From positions 744,001 through 808,000 of the forward strand of contig NZ_PCPG01000001.1 of NCBI RefSeq assembly GCF_002979655.1: 64,000 nucleotides of DNA, in the 5' to 3' direction. The position numbers and the translations under genes are program-made. The notes under the pieces were generated by a model. The model did no database searches. It was not told where the DNA came from and saw only the letters and a program-made list of their open reading frames with translations. Shown in pieces: positions 29,900 to 38,724 of this stretch (within the stretch, counting starts at the first letter, position 1; each line of letters opens with the position of its first letter). The stretch comes from Microbacterium sp. MYb45 (GTDB lineage Bacteria > Actinomycetota > Actinomycetes > Actinomycetales > Microbacteriaceae).

Positions 29900-32556
29900 G
29901 CGCCGTGCAGCTCCTGCGAGATGGCCTCGAGAGCCGTGGGAAGAGCCTCGGCGTCCGCGCCGCCGCCCTGCGCGACATCATCGCGTCCTCCGCCACCGCC
30001 GCCGAGTACACCGGCGGCGCGCTTCGCGAGCGCACCCGCCTTCGCGCCGGCGGATCGAGCAGCATCGTTCGTCGCCACGACCACGACCGGGCGGGCGTTG
30101 ACGACCGCCCCCAGGGCGACGACCGCCGCATCGGAGCCGAGCCGATCGCGCACGCCGTTGACGAGGTCGCGCACATCATCGGCAGATGCCACATCGCCGA
30201 GGTTGAGTGCTGCCAGTCGGAAGGCACCGACACGCTTCGCGGCCTCCACGATCGCCGGGATCTGCCCCGCGCGCTCTTTGGACTCGAACTGCGCGATGCG
30301 CTTCTCCGCGGCCTTCAGGCTCGCCGTGAGATCGGCGATCCGCTCGGGCAACTGCTCACGGGGCGTCTTCAGCGAGCTGGTGAGCTGCGAGACGATCGCC
30401 CGCTCGGCTGCGAGCTCGCGGAAGGCATCGGCGCCGACGAGGGCCTCGATACGGCGGTTGGATGCGCCGACGGACGACTCTCCGACGAGGCTGACCAGAC
30501 CGATCTCGGCACTCGTGCCCACGTGGGTACCGGCGCACAGCTCACGCGACCAGGGCCCGCCGATGTCGACCATGCGCACGACGTCGCCGTACTTCTCGCC
30601 GAACAGCGCCATGGCGCCGGCTTCCTTCGCCTCGTCGAGGGAGACGATTCGCGTTGTCACCTCGAGGGCGTCCTGCACGGCGCGGTTGGTGATCTCCTCG
30701 ATCTCGCTGCGCGTGTCCGCGGAGAGCGCCTGCGACCACGAGAAGTCGAATCGCATGTAACCCGCGCGGTTCAACGACCCCGCCTGCGTGGCGGTCGGTC
30801 CGAGCGTGTCCCGGAGAGCGGCATGCACGAGGTGCGTCGCCGAGTGCGCCTGGCGTGCCGCGCGACGGTTGGCGGCGTCCACGACTGTCGTGGCGACGTC
30901 GTCGACCGCGACGCTTCCGCGGGCGACCTCGACGGTGTGGCTGATGAGACCGGGAACGGGCTTCTGCACATCGAGGACCTCGAGCTCGTAGCCCGGTCCG
31001 ATGATCGTGCCCTTGTCGGCGACCTGACCGCCCGACTCCGCATACAGCGTGGTCTCGCTGAGCACGACCTCGGCGATCTGCCCCTCGGCGGCGCTGCGCA
31101 CCGGAACCCCGTCGACGAGCAGCCCGATGACACGCGACTCGACCTCGAGCGCCGTGTATCCGTCGAAGCCGGTCTCGCCCAGGGCGCGCAGGTCGCGGTA
31201 CACCGAGACGTCGGCGAGCTGACGCTTGCGATTGCGAGCGTCGTCCTTGGCGCGCTGGCGCTGCTCCTGCATGAGCGTGTCGAACGCGGTGCGGTCGACC
31301 TCGAGCCCGGCCTCTTCGGCAACCTCGAGGGTGAGATCGATCGGGAAGCCGTAGGTGTCGTGCAGCAGGAAGGCCTCGGGACCACTGAGGGTCTTGCCGC
31401 CGCCCTTCTTGGTCTCGTCCAGAGCGAGGTCGAGGATCGTCGAACCGGCGACGAGCGTGCGACGGAAGGTCTCCTCCTCCGCGAAGGCCGACGCCGAGAG
31501 CACAGACCAGTCCTTCTCGAGCTCCGGGTATGTGGTCTTCATCACGTCGCGCGATGCGGCGAACAGCTCGGGGAACACCGGCTCGTCGACGCCGAGTAGA
31601 CGCATGGAGCGAACGGTGCGGCGCATGAGGCGGCGGAGGATGTACCCGCGTCCCTCGTTGGAGGGACGAACCCCGTCGGAGAGGAGCATGAGAGAGGAGC
31701 GCACGTGGTCGGCGACGACGCGGAAGCGCACGTCGTCCTCGTGCTGCACGCCGTAGGGGCGCCCGGAGAGCTCGACGGCGCGGTCCAGCACCGGACGCAC
31801 CTGGTCGGACTCGTACATGTTCTCGACGCCCTGCTTGAGGAACGCGACGCGCTCGAGGCCCATGCCCGTGTCGATGTTCTTCATCGGCAGTTCGCCGATG
31901 ATGTCGAACTCCGTCTTGCTGCGGATGTTCTCGAGGAGGTCCTGCATGAACACGAGGTTCCAGATCTCCAGGAACCGCGAGTCGTCGACGGCCGGGCCGC
32001 CGTCCTTGCCGTAGGCCGGACCGCGATCGAAGAAGATCTCGGAGTCGGGGCCACCGGGGCCGGGCTGTCCGGTGTTCCAGTAGTTGTCCGCGCGTCCGAG
32101 ACGCTGGATACGCTCGGGCTTCAGCCCGATGATGTCGCGCCAGATCGCCTCGGCCTCGTCGTCGGTCTCGTAGACGGTGACCCAGAGGTCCTTCTCATCG
32201 AAACCGAGACCGCCGTCGGACTCGGAGCTCGTCAGCAGCTCCCAGGCGTAGCGGATCGCGCCTTCTTTGAAGTAGTCGCCGAACGACCAGTTGCCGAGCA
32301 TCTGGAAGAACGTGCCGTGACGCGCGGTGCGACCGACCTCTTCGATGTCGTTCGTGCGGATGCACTTCTGCACATCGGCGATGCGCGGATGCGGGGCGGG
32401 GACGACGCCCGTGAGGTACGGGATCATCGGCACCATCCCGGCCACCGTGAACAGCAGCGACGGATCGTCGCTGACGAGGGAGGCTGAGGGGACGATGAGG
32501 TGGTCGTTCTTCTCGAAGAAGTCGAGGTAACGCTGCGCGATCTCCGCAGTTTTCAT
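29896..32556 (-). CDS. alaS: Alanyl-tRNA synthetase
   Basis: Charges tRNA-Ala and edits mischarged Ser/Gly. 886 residues: class II catalytic core (MKTAEIAQRYLDFFEKNDHL; FTVAGMVPMIPYL), tRNA-recognition domain, editing domain with metal ligands in HSATHLVHAAL and CAGTHVGTSAEIG, and a glycine-rich C-Ala region. The start ATG is at 32556. The downstream ruvX and mltG genes follow without gaps. Confidence 0.98.
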   Translation of the reverse strand: MKTAEIAQRYLDFFEKNDHLIVPSASLVSDDPSLLFTVAGMVPMIPYLTGVVPAPHPRIADVQKCIRTNDIEEVGRTARHGTFFQMLGNWSFGDYFKEGAIRYAWELLTSSESDGGLGFDEKDLWVTVYETDDEAEAIWRDIIGLKPERIQRLGRADNYWNTGQPGPGGPDSEIFFDRGPAYGKDGGPAVDDSRFLEIWNLVFMQDLLENIRSKTEFDIIGELPMKNIDTGMGLERVAFLKQGVENMYESDQVRPVLDRAVELSGRPYGVQHEDDVRFRVVADHVRSSLMLLSDGVRPSNEGRGYILRRLMRRTVRSMRLLGVDEPVFPELFAASRDVMKTTYPELEKDWSVLSASAFAEEETFRRTLVAGSTILDLALDETKKGGGKTLSGPEAFLLHDTYGFPIDLTLEVAEEAGLEVDRTAFDTLMQEQRQRAKDDARNRKRQLADVSVYRDLRALGETGFDGYTALEVESRVIGLLVDGVPVRSAAEGQIAEVVLSETTLYAESGGQVADKGTIIGPGYELEVLDVQKPVPGLISHTVEVARGSVAVDDVATTVVDAANRRAARQAHSATHLVHAALRDTLGPTATQAGSLNRAGYMRFDFSWSQALSADTRSEIEEITNRAVQDALEVTTRIVSLDEAKEAGAMALFGEKYGDVVRMVDIGGPWSRELCAGTHVGTSAEIGLVSLVGESSVGASNRRIEALVGADAFRELAAERAIVSQLTSSLKTPREQLPERIADLTASLKAAEKRIAQFESKERAGQIPAIVEAAKRVGAFRLAALNLGDVASADDVRDLVNGVRDRLGSDAAVVALGAVVNARPVVVVATNDAARSAGAKAGALAKRAAGVLGGGGGGRDDVAQGGGADAEALPTALEAISQELHGA

Positions 32557-32611
32557 AGAGTGCCGGGTGTCCTTGCGTGAAGATGCCGCGCCGTGGCGCT
32601 GCTGCGGTGGT

Positions 32612-32800
32612 TCAGTTGTCGCCCGGCTCCGTGAGCCGTGCCTCCTGCTCGCGGTAGGCGTCGCCGATGAGAGCGGTAAATCCGTTGATCCTGGCGTCGA
32701 CCTCGGCGAGGATGTCGTGACCGCGCGGGTCCTTGTTCATGAAGTGAGCCGCGACGAAGCCGCCGATCACACCGACCAGGAACCATTGCACGTTCTTCAT
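32612..32800 (-). CDS. Small single-helix membrane protein
   Basis: 62 residues, MKNVQWFLVGVIGGFVAAHFM and a hydrophilic tail. One membrane helix at ~5-20, positively charged residue before it, tail likely cytoplasmic or external. Placed between rpsD and alaS, where actinobacteria usually carry one or two small membrane proteins of unknown function. Coding status is supported by position, an ATG start and high-GC third positions; function is not known. Confidence 0.7.
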   Translation of the reverse strand: MKNVQWFLVGVIGGFVAAHFMNKDPRGHDILAEVDARINGFTALIGDAYREQEARLTEPGDN

Positions 32801-32859
32801 GTCGTCATCCTTGCCCTTGATCCGCGAAGGCGCGGTGTCACCATCGTATGCCGAAACGA

Positions 32860-32891
32860 CAAGAGGCGTCGGGTCACCCCGACGCCTCTTG
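32860..32891 (-). terminator. Rho-independent-like terminator of rpsD
   Basis: Perfect 14-bp stem (CAAGAGGCGTCGGG and its complement) with a 4-nt loop, 35 bp past the rpsD stop. On the minus strand it is followed by TCGTTTCGG, a short T-rich stretch. Confidence 0.8.
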
Positions 32892-32925
32892 CGCTGCTGC
32901 TCTCAGAGAACAGCGTGAGCGATGC

Positions 32926-33555
32926 TCAGCGTGCTGCGTAGTACTCGACGACGAGCTGCACTTCACAGGTCACGGGGACCTCGGCGCGCTTCGGACGACG
33001 AACCAGACGCGACTGGAGCTTGTCGAGCTCGACCTCGAGGTAGCCGGGAACGGGCGGCAGAACCTCGGCGTGACCGCCGGCTGCTGCCACCTGGAAGGGC
33101 TCGGTGCCCTCGCTCTTGGGCTTGACGTGGATGAGCTGACCCGGCTTCACGCGGAACGACGGGCGGTCGACGAGCTGGCCGTCGACGAGGATGTGACGGT
33201 GCACGACAAGCTGGCGAGCCTGTGCGGTGGTGCGGGCGAAGCCCGAACGCACCACGAGAGCGTCGAGACGCATCTCGAGGAGCTCGACCAGGTTCTCACC
33301 GGTCAGACCGTCGTGGCGACGAGCCTCGTTGAACGTGTTGCGCATCTGCTTCTCGCGGATGCCGTACTGCTCGCGCAGACGCTGCTTCTCACGCAGACGG
33401 ACGGCGTAGTCGCTGTCTGCCTTGCGCTTGGTGCGGCCGTGCTCACCCGGAGCGTAGGGACGCTTCTCGAGGTAGCGGGCGGCCTTCGGGGTGAGCGGGA
33501 TGCCGAGGGCACGGCTCAGACGCACCTTGCGGCGGTCCTGGGACTTCGTAGTCAC
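32926..33555 (-). CDS. rpsD: 30S ribosomal protein S4
   Basis: Primary 16S rRNA-binding protein of the small subunit. 209 residues, with the S4 RNA-binding domain (MRLDALVVRSGFARTTAQARQLVVHRHI). The N-terminus has no Cys zinc knuckle, so this is the zinc-free (C-minus) form. GTG start at 33555, with a gene-free leader of about 145 nt to the TAGACT box; S4 proteins often repress their own translation, but no specific leader structure was confirmed. Confidence 0.97.
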   Translation of the reverse strand: MTTKSQDRRKVRLSRALGIPLTPKAARYLEKRPYAPGEHGRTKRKADSDYAVRLREKQRLREQYGIREKQMRNTFNEARRHDGLTGENLVELLEMRLDALVVRSGFARTTAQARQLVVHRHILVDGQLVDRPSFRVKPGQLIHVKPKSEGTEPFQVAAAGGHAEVLPPVPGYLEVELDKLQSRLVRRPKRAEVPVTCEVQLVVEYYAAR

Positions 33556-33699
33556 GAAGCTGTCCTTCCGATGACGTGGTCGCGACTTTCACGACTCACG
33601 GACGTATCGTCCGCGTTCTGCCTTGGAGCGCACGCCGGGGCGCCAGCAAGGTGTGGTGTGAACGAGGAGATGCCCGAAAACACGGTTTCGAGCCGCTCA

Positions 33700-33705
33700 A
33701 GTCTA
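33700..33705 (-). promoter_or_regulatory. Putative -10 box for rpsD
   Basis: TAGACT on the minus strand (sequence TTAGACTTGAG) about 145 bp before the rpsD start codon, just downstream of the rarA hairpin. Same hexamer as upstream of efp. -35 not clear. Confidence 0.45.
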
Positions 33706-33718
33706 ACAGATCGCGGCT

Positions 33719-33736
33719 CCGCGCCTGATCGCGCGG
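33719..33736 (-). terminator. Short GC hairpin after rarA
   Basis: CCGCGC/GCGCGG stem with 6-nt loop immediately after the rarA stop codon; candidate terminator separating rarA from rpsD. Confidence 0.4.
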
Positions 33737-33737
33737 G

Positions 33738-35126
33738 TCACCGGTCGCCGAGGATGCGGCGGATGCGCTCCAGTCGCGAACCGATGTCGCGCTCGGCACC
33801 CAGGTTCTTCGGCTCGTAGTAGTGCTTACCGTCGAGCTCGTCGGGCAGATACTGCTGCGCCACCACGCCGTACTCGCTGTCGTGCGAGTAGACGTAACCG
33901 CGCCCGTGCCCGAGGCGCTTGGCGCCCGGATAGTGCGCGTCGCGCAGGTGCAGCGGCACACGTCCGAAACCTCCGGAGCGGATGTCGGCGATCGCGGCAT
34001 CGATTCCCACATAGGCGGCGTTGGATTTCGCGGTGGTGGCGAGGTACACGGTCGCCTCGGCAAGCGGGATGCGTCCCTCCGGCATGCCGATGAACGCGAC
34101 CGCGTCGGCAGCGGCGACCGCGATGACGAGACCCTGAGGGTCGGCCAGACCGACGTCTTCCGACGCGGAGATCACCAGGCGCCGGGCGATGAACCGCGGG
34201 TCCTCCCCCGCCTCGATCATGCGCGCGAGGTAGTGCAGCGCCGCATCGGGGTCGGACCCTCTGATCGACTTGATGAACGCACTGATGACGTCGTAGTGCT
34301 CGTCGCCCTGCCGGTCGTAGCGCAGAAGCGCCTTGTCGACGGCCTGGGCGACGTCGTCGGCGGAGACCTCCGGTACTGCCGCAGCGGCGTCCGCCTCGGC
34401 CGATCCGCTGTCCTCGCCTTCGTCGGAGCCAGCCTCCGCGGAGGATGCGTGCGAGAGGGCGACCGCAGCACCGGCCTCGAGACCCGTCAGCGCGCGCCTG
34501 GCGTCCCCCGAGGCGAGCCGGATCAGTGCGGCGCGAGCTTCGGCGCTCAGCGCCACGGCCCCGTTCAGCCCCCGTGCGTCGACGACGGCACGATCCACGA
34601 GTACACCGATGTCATCGTCGGTGAGCGGCTGGAGCGTGAGCAGCAGGGAACGGGACAGCAGCGGAGAGATCACCGAGAACGAGGGGTTCTCGGTGGTCGC
34701 GGCGATCAGGATCACCCACCCGTTCTCGACGCCGGGCAGCAGAGCGTCCTGCTGCGCCTTCGTGAACCGGTGGATCTCATCGAGGAAGAGGATCGTGGTC
34801 TGACCGTAGAGGTCGCGCTGCGTGATCGCCTCCTGCATCACCTCGCGCACGTCTTTGACGCCGGCGGTGATGGCGGACAGCTCGACGAAGCGGCGCCCGG
34901 ACGAGCGCGCGATCGCCTGCGCAAGCGTGGTCTTTCCGGTGCCCGGCGGCCCCCAGAGGATGATCGAGACCGCTCCGGGCGAAGTCGCCTCCGGATCGGC
35001 GAGGGCGACGATGGGAGACCCTGCACGCAACAGGTGCCGCTGCCCCGCGACCTCGTCGAGCGAGATCGGGCGCATGCGCACGGCGAGAGGCGTCTGCCCG
35101 GAGAGCAGCGCGGCAGGGGACGTCAT
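33738..35126 (-). CDS. rarA: Replication-associated recombination protein RarA (MgsA)
   Basis: Clamp-loader-like AAA+ ATPase acting at stalled forks. 462 residues: Walker A GPPGTGKTTLAQ, Walker B ILFLDEIHRFTKAQQD, sensor ATTENPSF, and the RarA C-terminal tetramerisation domain (DEHYDVISAFIKSIRGSDPDAALHY). An acidic Ser/Glu/Ala-rich insert lies at ~230-255, between the ATPase lid and the C-terminal domain. The ATG lies 6 bp after a TAGCCT box, suggesting a leaderless mRNA. Confidence 0.96.
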   Translation of the reverse strand: MTSPAALLSGQTPLAVRMRPISLDEVAGQRHLLRAGSPIVALADPEATSPGAVSIILWGPPGTGKTTLAQAIARSSGRRFVELSAITAGVKDVREVMQEAITQRDLYGQTTILFLDEIHRFTKAQQDALLPGVENGWVILIAATTENPSFSVISPLLSRSLLLTLQPLTDDDIGVLVDRAVVDARGLNGAVALSAEARAALIRLASGDARRALTGLEAGAAVALSHASSAEAGSDEGEDSGSAEADAAAAVPEVSADDVAQAVDKALLRYDRQGDEHYDVISAFIKSIRGSDPDAALHYLARMIEAGEDPRFIARRLVISASEDVGLADPQGLVIAVAAADAVAFIGMPEGRIPLAEATVYLATTAKSNAAYVGIDAAIADIRSGGFGRVPLHLRDAHYPGAKRLGHGRGYVYSHDSEYGVVAQQYLPDELDGKHYYEPKNLGAERDIGSRLERIRRILGDR

Positions 35127-35132
35127 CCCTCC

Positions 35133-35138
35133 AGGCTA
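35133..35138 (-). promoter_or_regulatory. Putative leaderless -10 box for rarA
   Basis: TAGCCT on the minus strand, 6 bp (GGAGGG) before the rarA ATG. The GGAGGG could also be read as a ribosome-binding site, but its spacing to ATG is zero, which favours leaderless initiation. Confidence 0.5.
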
Positions 35139-35230
35139 CCGGCGGCCCCCGACACTTCGGGCGATCGGGCAGCTCCCGGTAGGCTCTCAGGCGACGCTGC
35201 GTACCGGCGTCGGAACGGGAGATCCAGGGC

Positions 35231-35527
35231 ATGGCCGCACGCGGTTCCAAGAACGCACAGTCACGCACCGCGGCAGAGCGCGCACGACTGCACACCGCGC
35301 GTACCCAATGGCACGAGGGGCAGATCCGGCGCCGCGTCCGGGACAACACGATCGCCGCGATCGTCGGCGGCCTCATCGTCGTCGCCGCGATCGGCAGTCA
35401 GGTCGTGCACGCGCAGGTGACCGCACCCGAGCCGGCTCCGACGCCGACCGTCGAGCCGACGACGGCTCCCACCGACGCGCCCACGGAGAGCCCGGCACCG
35501 CTCCCCTCCGAGAGCCCCGCCGAGTAG
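35231..35527 (+). CDS. Small membrane protein with Pro/Thr-rich tail
   Basis: 98 residues: a basic N-terminal half (RTAAERARLHTARTQWHEGQ), one membrane helix (~41-58, IAAIVGGLIVVAAIGSQVV) and a tail of Pro, Thr, Ser, Glu (PTVEPTTAPTDAPTESPAP), probably extracytoplasmic. Divergent from rarA, ending 22 bp before the convergent flavoprotein gene. A TAGGCT box lies at 35180-35185. I do not recognise a family; coding status is supported by topology and codon bias. Confidence 0.65.
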   Translation: MAARGSKNAQSRTAAERARLHTARTQWHEGQIRRRVRDNTIAAIVGGLIVVAAIGSQVVHAQVTAPEPAPTPTVEPTTAPTDAPTESPAPLPSESPAE

Positions 35528-35549
35528 CTCCCCGGGCCGACCGCTCTCG

Positions 35550-36788
35550 CTAACCGCGGCTCGGCAGCACGTAGGACGACGGGTCCGCTTCGAGCCGGGC
35601 GCCGACGAGGGTGTGCAGAGCCGGGTACGCCGAAGCGTCGCCGACCAGGATCCCCCCGAGCAGCGTGTGCGCATCACCTGCCAGCACCAGTTTCCGGTAC
35701 ACCCCGGCGACGGGATCCGCGTAGAGCACGTCGACCGCGTCCGGCGTCCGTGCGAGCGCGTCCCCGAAGCTCGCCACATCGACACCCGCCAGGGTGATGG
35801 CAGCGGATTCATCGAACCCGGCGAACCTCGCTTCGTGGCCGAGGATGCGCCGCACCGCCACATCGGCCATCTCGCGGGCCGGAGCGACCAGACCGAAGCG
35901 GCGCCCGTCGAGGCTGGCGACCTCTCCGATTGCCAGCACCGCCGGATCCGACGTCCGGCAGGCGTCGTCGATGACGATGCCTCCGTAGGGATGAACCGCG
36001 ATCCCGGCATTGCGTGCGAGCTCGTCGCGCGCGCGCAGCCCGACCGTGAACACGACGACGTCCACACGCTGGAAGGAGCCGTCCTGGAACTCGATCGCCG
36101 TGACGACGCCGGATTCGTCCGGGTCGAGCCGTGTCACGCGCGTCCCGGTGCGCACCGCGATCCCCCGCGCCTGCAGATGGCGCTTCACGATGCTTCCCGC
36201 GGTGCCGTCGAGCTGCGCCTCCATCAGCCGATCCGCGTACTGCACCACCGTGGCATCGACCCCGATCGCCTGCAAGGCCCCGGCAGCCTCGAGCCCGATG
36301 GGGCCTCCGCCGACGACCACCCCGCGCAGATCACGTTCGAGCTCCGACGCGCGTGCGCCCACGAACGCACGGAGCGCCTCGGCATCCTCGACGGTGCGAT
36401 ACGAGAAGCAACCGGGTAGTCCCGCACCCTCGACCGCCACCCGACCGGCCGAGGCCCCGGTCGCGAGCACCAGCGTGTCGTAGCGATGCAGGCGACGGGA
36501 ACGGGTGCGCACGGTCTTCGCCCGCCGGTCGATGTGCAGCACGCGATCGTCGACGACCAACTCGACGCGGTCATCCTCGAACGCGTCGAAGGGCAACGGG
36601 AGATCGTCGGCCGACCCGCCGAGGAACAGCTCTCGAAGGCGGGTGCGGTCGTACGGTCGGCGGCCCTCATCGCCGATCACCGTGACCCGCACGTCGTCGC
36701 CCGCCCGCTGCATGAGCTGTTCGACGAAGCGCTGCGCGGCCATCCCCGCACCGACGACGACGATCTCGGTGGCGAGCGGATGATTCAT
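35550..36788 (-). CDS. NirB-like FAD/NAD(P)-dependent oxidoreductase
   Basis: 412 residues, start ATG 36788 with AGGAG nine bases upstream. Two Rossmann motifs are clear: VVVGAGMAAQRFVEQ (FAD) and VVVGGGPIGLEAAG (NAD). It aligns over its whole length with the N-terminal ~410 residues of NirB in this window, including the closing LVLAGDAHTLLGGILVGDAS, but lacks the [2Fe-2S] and siroheme parts. It therefore looks like a stand-alone flavoprotein, perhaps the electron-donor subunit of an assimilatory nitrate reductase (inference; no such reductase gene is in the window). A 41-bp element upstream is shared with nirB. Confidence 0.85.
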   Translation of the reverse strand: MNHPLATEIVVVGAGMAAQRFVEQLMQRAGDDVRVTVIGDEGRRPYDRTRLRELFLGGSADDLPLPFDAFEDDRVELVVDDRVLHIDRRAKTVRTRSRRLHRYDTLVLATGASAGRVAVEGAGLPGCFSYRTVEDAEALRAFVGARASELERDLRGVVVGGGPIGLEAAGALQAIGVDATVVQYADRLMEAQLDGTAGSIVKRHLQARGIAVRTGTRVTRLDPDESGVVTAIEFQDGSFQRVDVVVFTVGLRARDELARNAGIAVHPYGGIVIDDACRTSDPAVLAIGEVASLDGRRFGLVAPAREMADVAVRRILGHEARFAGFDESAAITLAGVDVASFGDALARTPDAVDVLYADPVAGVYRKLVLAGDAHTLLGGILVGDASAYPALHTLVGARLEADPSSYVLPSRG

Positions 36789-36842
36789 CGGTACAGCTCC
36801 TGTCGGCGGCGATCGTGCCGTAGCGCTGACGCTATGCGGACT

Positions 36843-36883
36843 GTGTTTCCCGGATGTCACGCGAGGTGTTTCACGCCGCGAAC
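36843..36883. promoter_or_regulatory. Bipartite element shared with the nirB promoter (GlnR-like?)
   Basis: Lies between the flavoprotein gene and nirC. GTGTTTC occurs twice, 23 bp apart, and the second copy extends to GGTGTTTCACGCCGCGAAC. The element at 44058-44098 upstream of nirB has the same length, spacing and orientation, with 29 of 41 bases identical. On the minus strand it contains GTGAC-N6-GAAAC, which fits a GlnR half-site. Likely a nitrogen-response operator serving both directions; regulator identity is inferred. Confidence 0.6.
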
Positions 36884-37045
36884 GATCGCATCACGGATGG
36901 ATAACGACCGCGCATCTCACACCTCGCTGAAGGGGAAGTGAGAGATTCGCACCACAGACGTAACGTCCGGTGCGGCCCGCGGAAACGAGGCTCCCGCATG
37001 CTCGAGTCAGTCGAGCATCCGTGCTCCCGTCCCCGTGGAGGTCCT

Positions 37046-37969
37046 GTGTCCTACATCAAGCCCGCCGAGCTCGCCACACGCATGGTGGATGCCGGCGCCT
37101 ACAAGCTGCAACTGTCCACCCGCGACACCCTGATCCGCGCCTTCATGGGCGCCGCACTCCTCACGATCGCGGCTGCCTTCGCGGTCACGGTCTCGACACA
37201 GACCGGTCAGCCGTTGCTGGGCGCCGTCCTGTTCCCGGTCGGGTTCGTGATGCTGTATCTGCTCGGTTACGACCTGCTCACCGGCGTGTTCACCCTCGGA
37301 CCGCTCGCTGTGCTCGACCGCCGCCCCGGTGCCACGTTCGGCGCACTGATGCGCAACTGGGGGCTCGTCTTCCTCGGCAACTTCGGCGGTGCCTTCCTGG
37401 TCGCGATCATGATGGCCGTGTACTTCACCTACGGGTTCTCGACCGCGCCCAGTGCCGTGGGCGAGGCCATCAGCGAGATCGGCCACGGGCGCACGGTCGG
37501 ATACGCGGATCACGGCGCCGCAGGCATGCTGACGCTCTTCATCCGCGGCGTGCTGTGCAACTGGATGGTCTCCACCGGCGTGGTGCTCGCGATGGTGTCG
37601 GACAGCACGATCGGCAAGATCGTCGCGATGTGGCTGCCGATCATGCTGTTCTTCTACATGGGCTTCGAGCACTCGATCGTGAACATGTTCCTGTTCCCCT
37701 CCGGGCTCCTGATGGGCGCCGACTTCACCGTCTGGGATTACCTCGTCTGGAACGAGCTGCCGACGGTCGTGGGGAACCTCGTCGGAGGGCTACTCTTCGT
37801 CGGCCTGCCGATCTACTACACGCACGGCCGCCCGAAGGCTCGGGCCGCCCGCGAGGCGCGTCACACCGAGCGCCGGTCCCGCGTGGAGGTCGTCACGACG
37901 GCCGCAGCGGAGGAGCCGGTGCAGGGCCTCGGCACCAGCGCGGCTGAGCGCGAACCGTCCCGGGTCTGA
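37046..37969 (+). CDS. nirC: Formate/nitrite transporter family protein (NirC-like)
   Basis: Pentameric FNT channel, here most likely nitrite uptake. 307 residues from GTG 37046 (VSYIKPAELATRMVDAG) with GGAGG upstream; the open frame extends 36 codons further but those have no family similarity. Six membrane helices are readable, e.g. FMGAALLTIAAAFAVTV, LGAVLFPVGFVMLYLLG, the GNFGGAFLVAIMM segment and GFEHSIVNMFLFPSGLL, which holds the FNT central-pore histidine region. A ~50-residue charged tail follows. Context with nirB, nirD and siroheme genes points to nitrite. Confidence 0.9.
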   Translation: MSYIKPAELATRMVDAGAYKLQLSTRDTLIRAFMGAALLTIAAAFAVTVSTQTGQPLLGAVLFPVGFVMLYLLGYDLLTGVFTLGPLAVLDRRPGATFGALMRNWGLVFLGNFGGAFLVAIMMAVYFTYGFSTAPSAVGEAISEIGHGRTVGYADHGAAGMLTLFIRGVLCNWMVSTGVVLAMVSDSTIGKIVAMWLPIMLFFYMGFEHSIVNMFLFPSGLLMGADFTVWDYLVWNELPTVVGNLVGGLLFVGLPIYYTHGRPKARAAREARHTERRSRVEVVTTAAAEEPVQGLGTSAAEREPSRV

Positions 37970-37984
37970 GGGGAATGCACGCCC

Positions 37985-38020
37985 GAGAGGGGGCGGATGC
38001 GTCGGCATCCGCCCCCTCTC
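37985..38020. terminator. Bidirectional terminator hairpin
   Basis: Perfect 16-bp stem (GAGAGGGGGCGGATGC and its complement) with loop GTCG, lying between the convergent nirC and sirohydrochlorin chelatase genes, 15 and 26 bp from their stops. Strong structure usable from both strands. Confidence 0.85.
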
Positions 38021-38046
38021 CGTATGCGCTCCGGGTGCGCTCCGGG

Positions 38047-38724
38047 TCAGGCGGAGCGGAAGCGCTCGACGATGACCTCGGCGATGCGCGGGTCCGCCCC
38101 GAGCGGTGCCGAGACCAGGTCCGCTCCGGATCTCTCCACGAGACCGGCGAAGTACCCCGGCGCGAGGACATGGCTCGCGGCGATCACCCGCGAGGCTCCT
38201 CGCTCGCGCGCGAAGCTCACGGCGTCCGCGATGCGGGGCTCGATCGCCGACGCGTAACCGATCGTGACCGGCACCGGGATCAGGTCGGCGAGGTGCGCGG
38301 CCGCCGTGGTGACATCGGCGACCGCCGCAGGGTTGCTGGAGCCCGCCGCCGCGAGCACGACGTGATCGCCCGGAAGCCAGCGGTCGTGAACCGCCGTACG
38401 CAGCCGCGCGCGCAGGACCTCGGCGATGAGCGGATGGGTGCCCAAGGGCTCCCCCTGCCGCACGCCGTCATACGGACGGACCGCGCGCGCGATGTCGACC
38501 GCGGTGTGGAAACCCACCGAGAGCAGCAGCGGCACCACGACGACGTCATCGTCGAGATGTTCCTGTTCGACGACCTCGGGCACCGCCGGTTCCTGCACGT
38601 CGACGAAGGCCTGGACGACACGGGTGCCCGGAATACGTGCGCGCACGAGATCGACGATGTCTTCGACCGTGCGGCGTCCTGTGGGGGAATCCGTGCCGTG
38701 GGAGCAGGCGACCAGGGTGGTCAT
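38047..38724 (-). CDS. Sirohydrochlorin chelatase (CbiX/SirB type)
   Basis: Inserts iron (or cobalt) into sirohydrochlorin; here the last step of siroheme for NirB. 225 residues in two CbiX halves: MTTLVACSHGTDSPTGRRT with a first His, VVPLLLSVGFHTAVDI with the second His, and a C-terminal half with VVLAAAGSSNPAA and ASHVLAPGYFAG. ATG 38724 overlaps the HemD-type gene by 4 bp. Metal specificity is inferred from the operon. Confidence 0.9.
   Translation of the reverse strand: MTTLVACSHGTDSPTGRRTVEDIVDLVRARIPGTRVVQAFVDVQEPAVPEVVEQEHLDDDVVVVPLLLSVGFHTAVDIARAVRPYDGVRQGEPLGTHPLIAEVLRARLRTAVHDRWLPGDHVVLAAAGSSNPAAVADVTTAAAHLADLIPVPVTIGYASAIEPRIADAVSFARERGASRVIAASHVLAPGYFAGLVERSGADLVSAPLGADPRIAEVIVERFRSA

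Noticed and set aside
36905-36951. TCTCAC...GTGAGA inverted repeat upstream of nirC
   Set aside because: Six-bp arms 17 bp apart; no second copy elsewhere, so not reported as a site.
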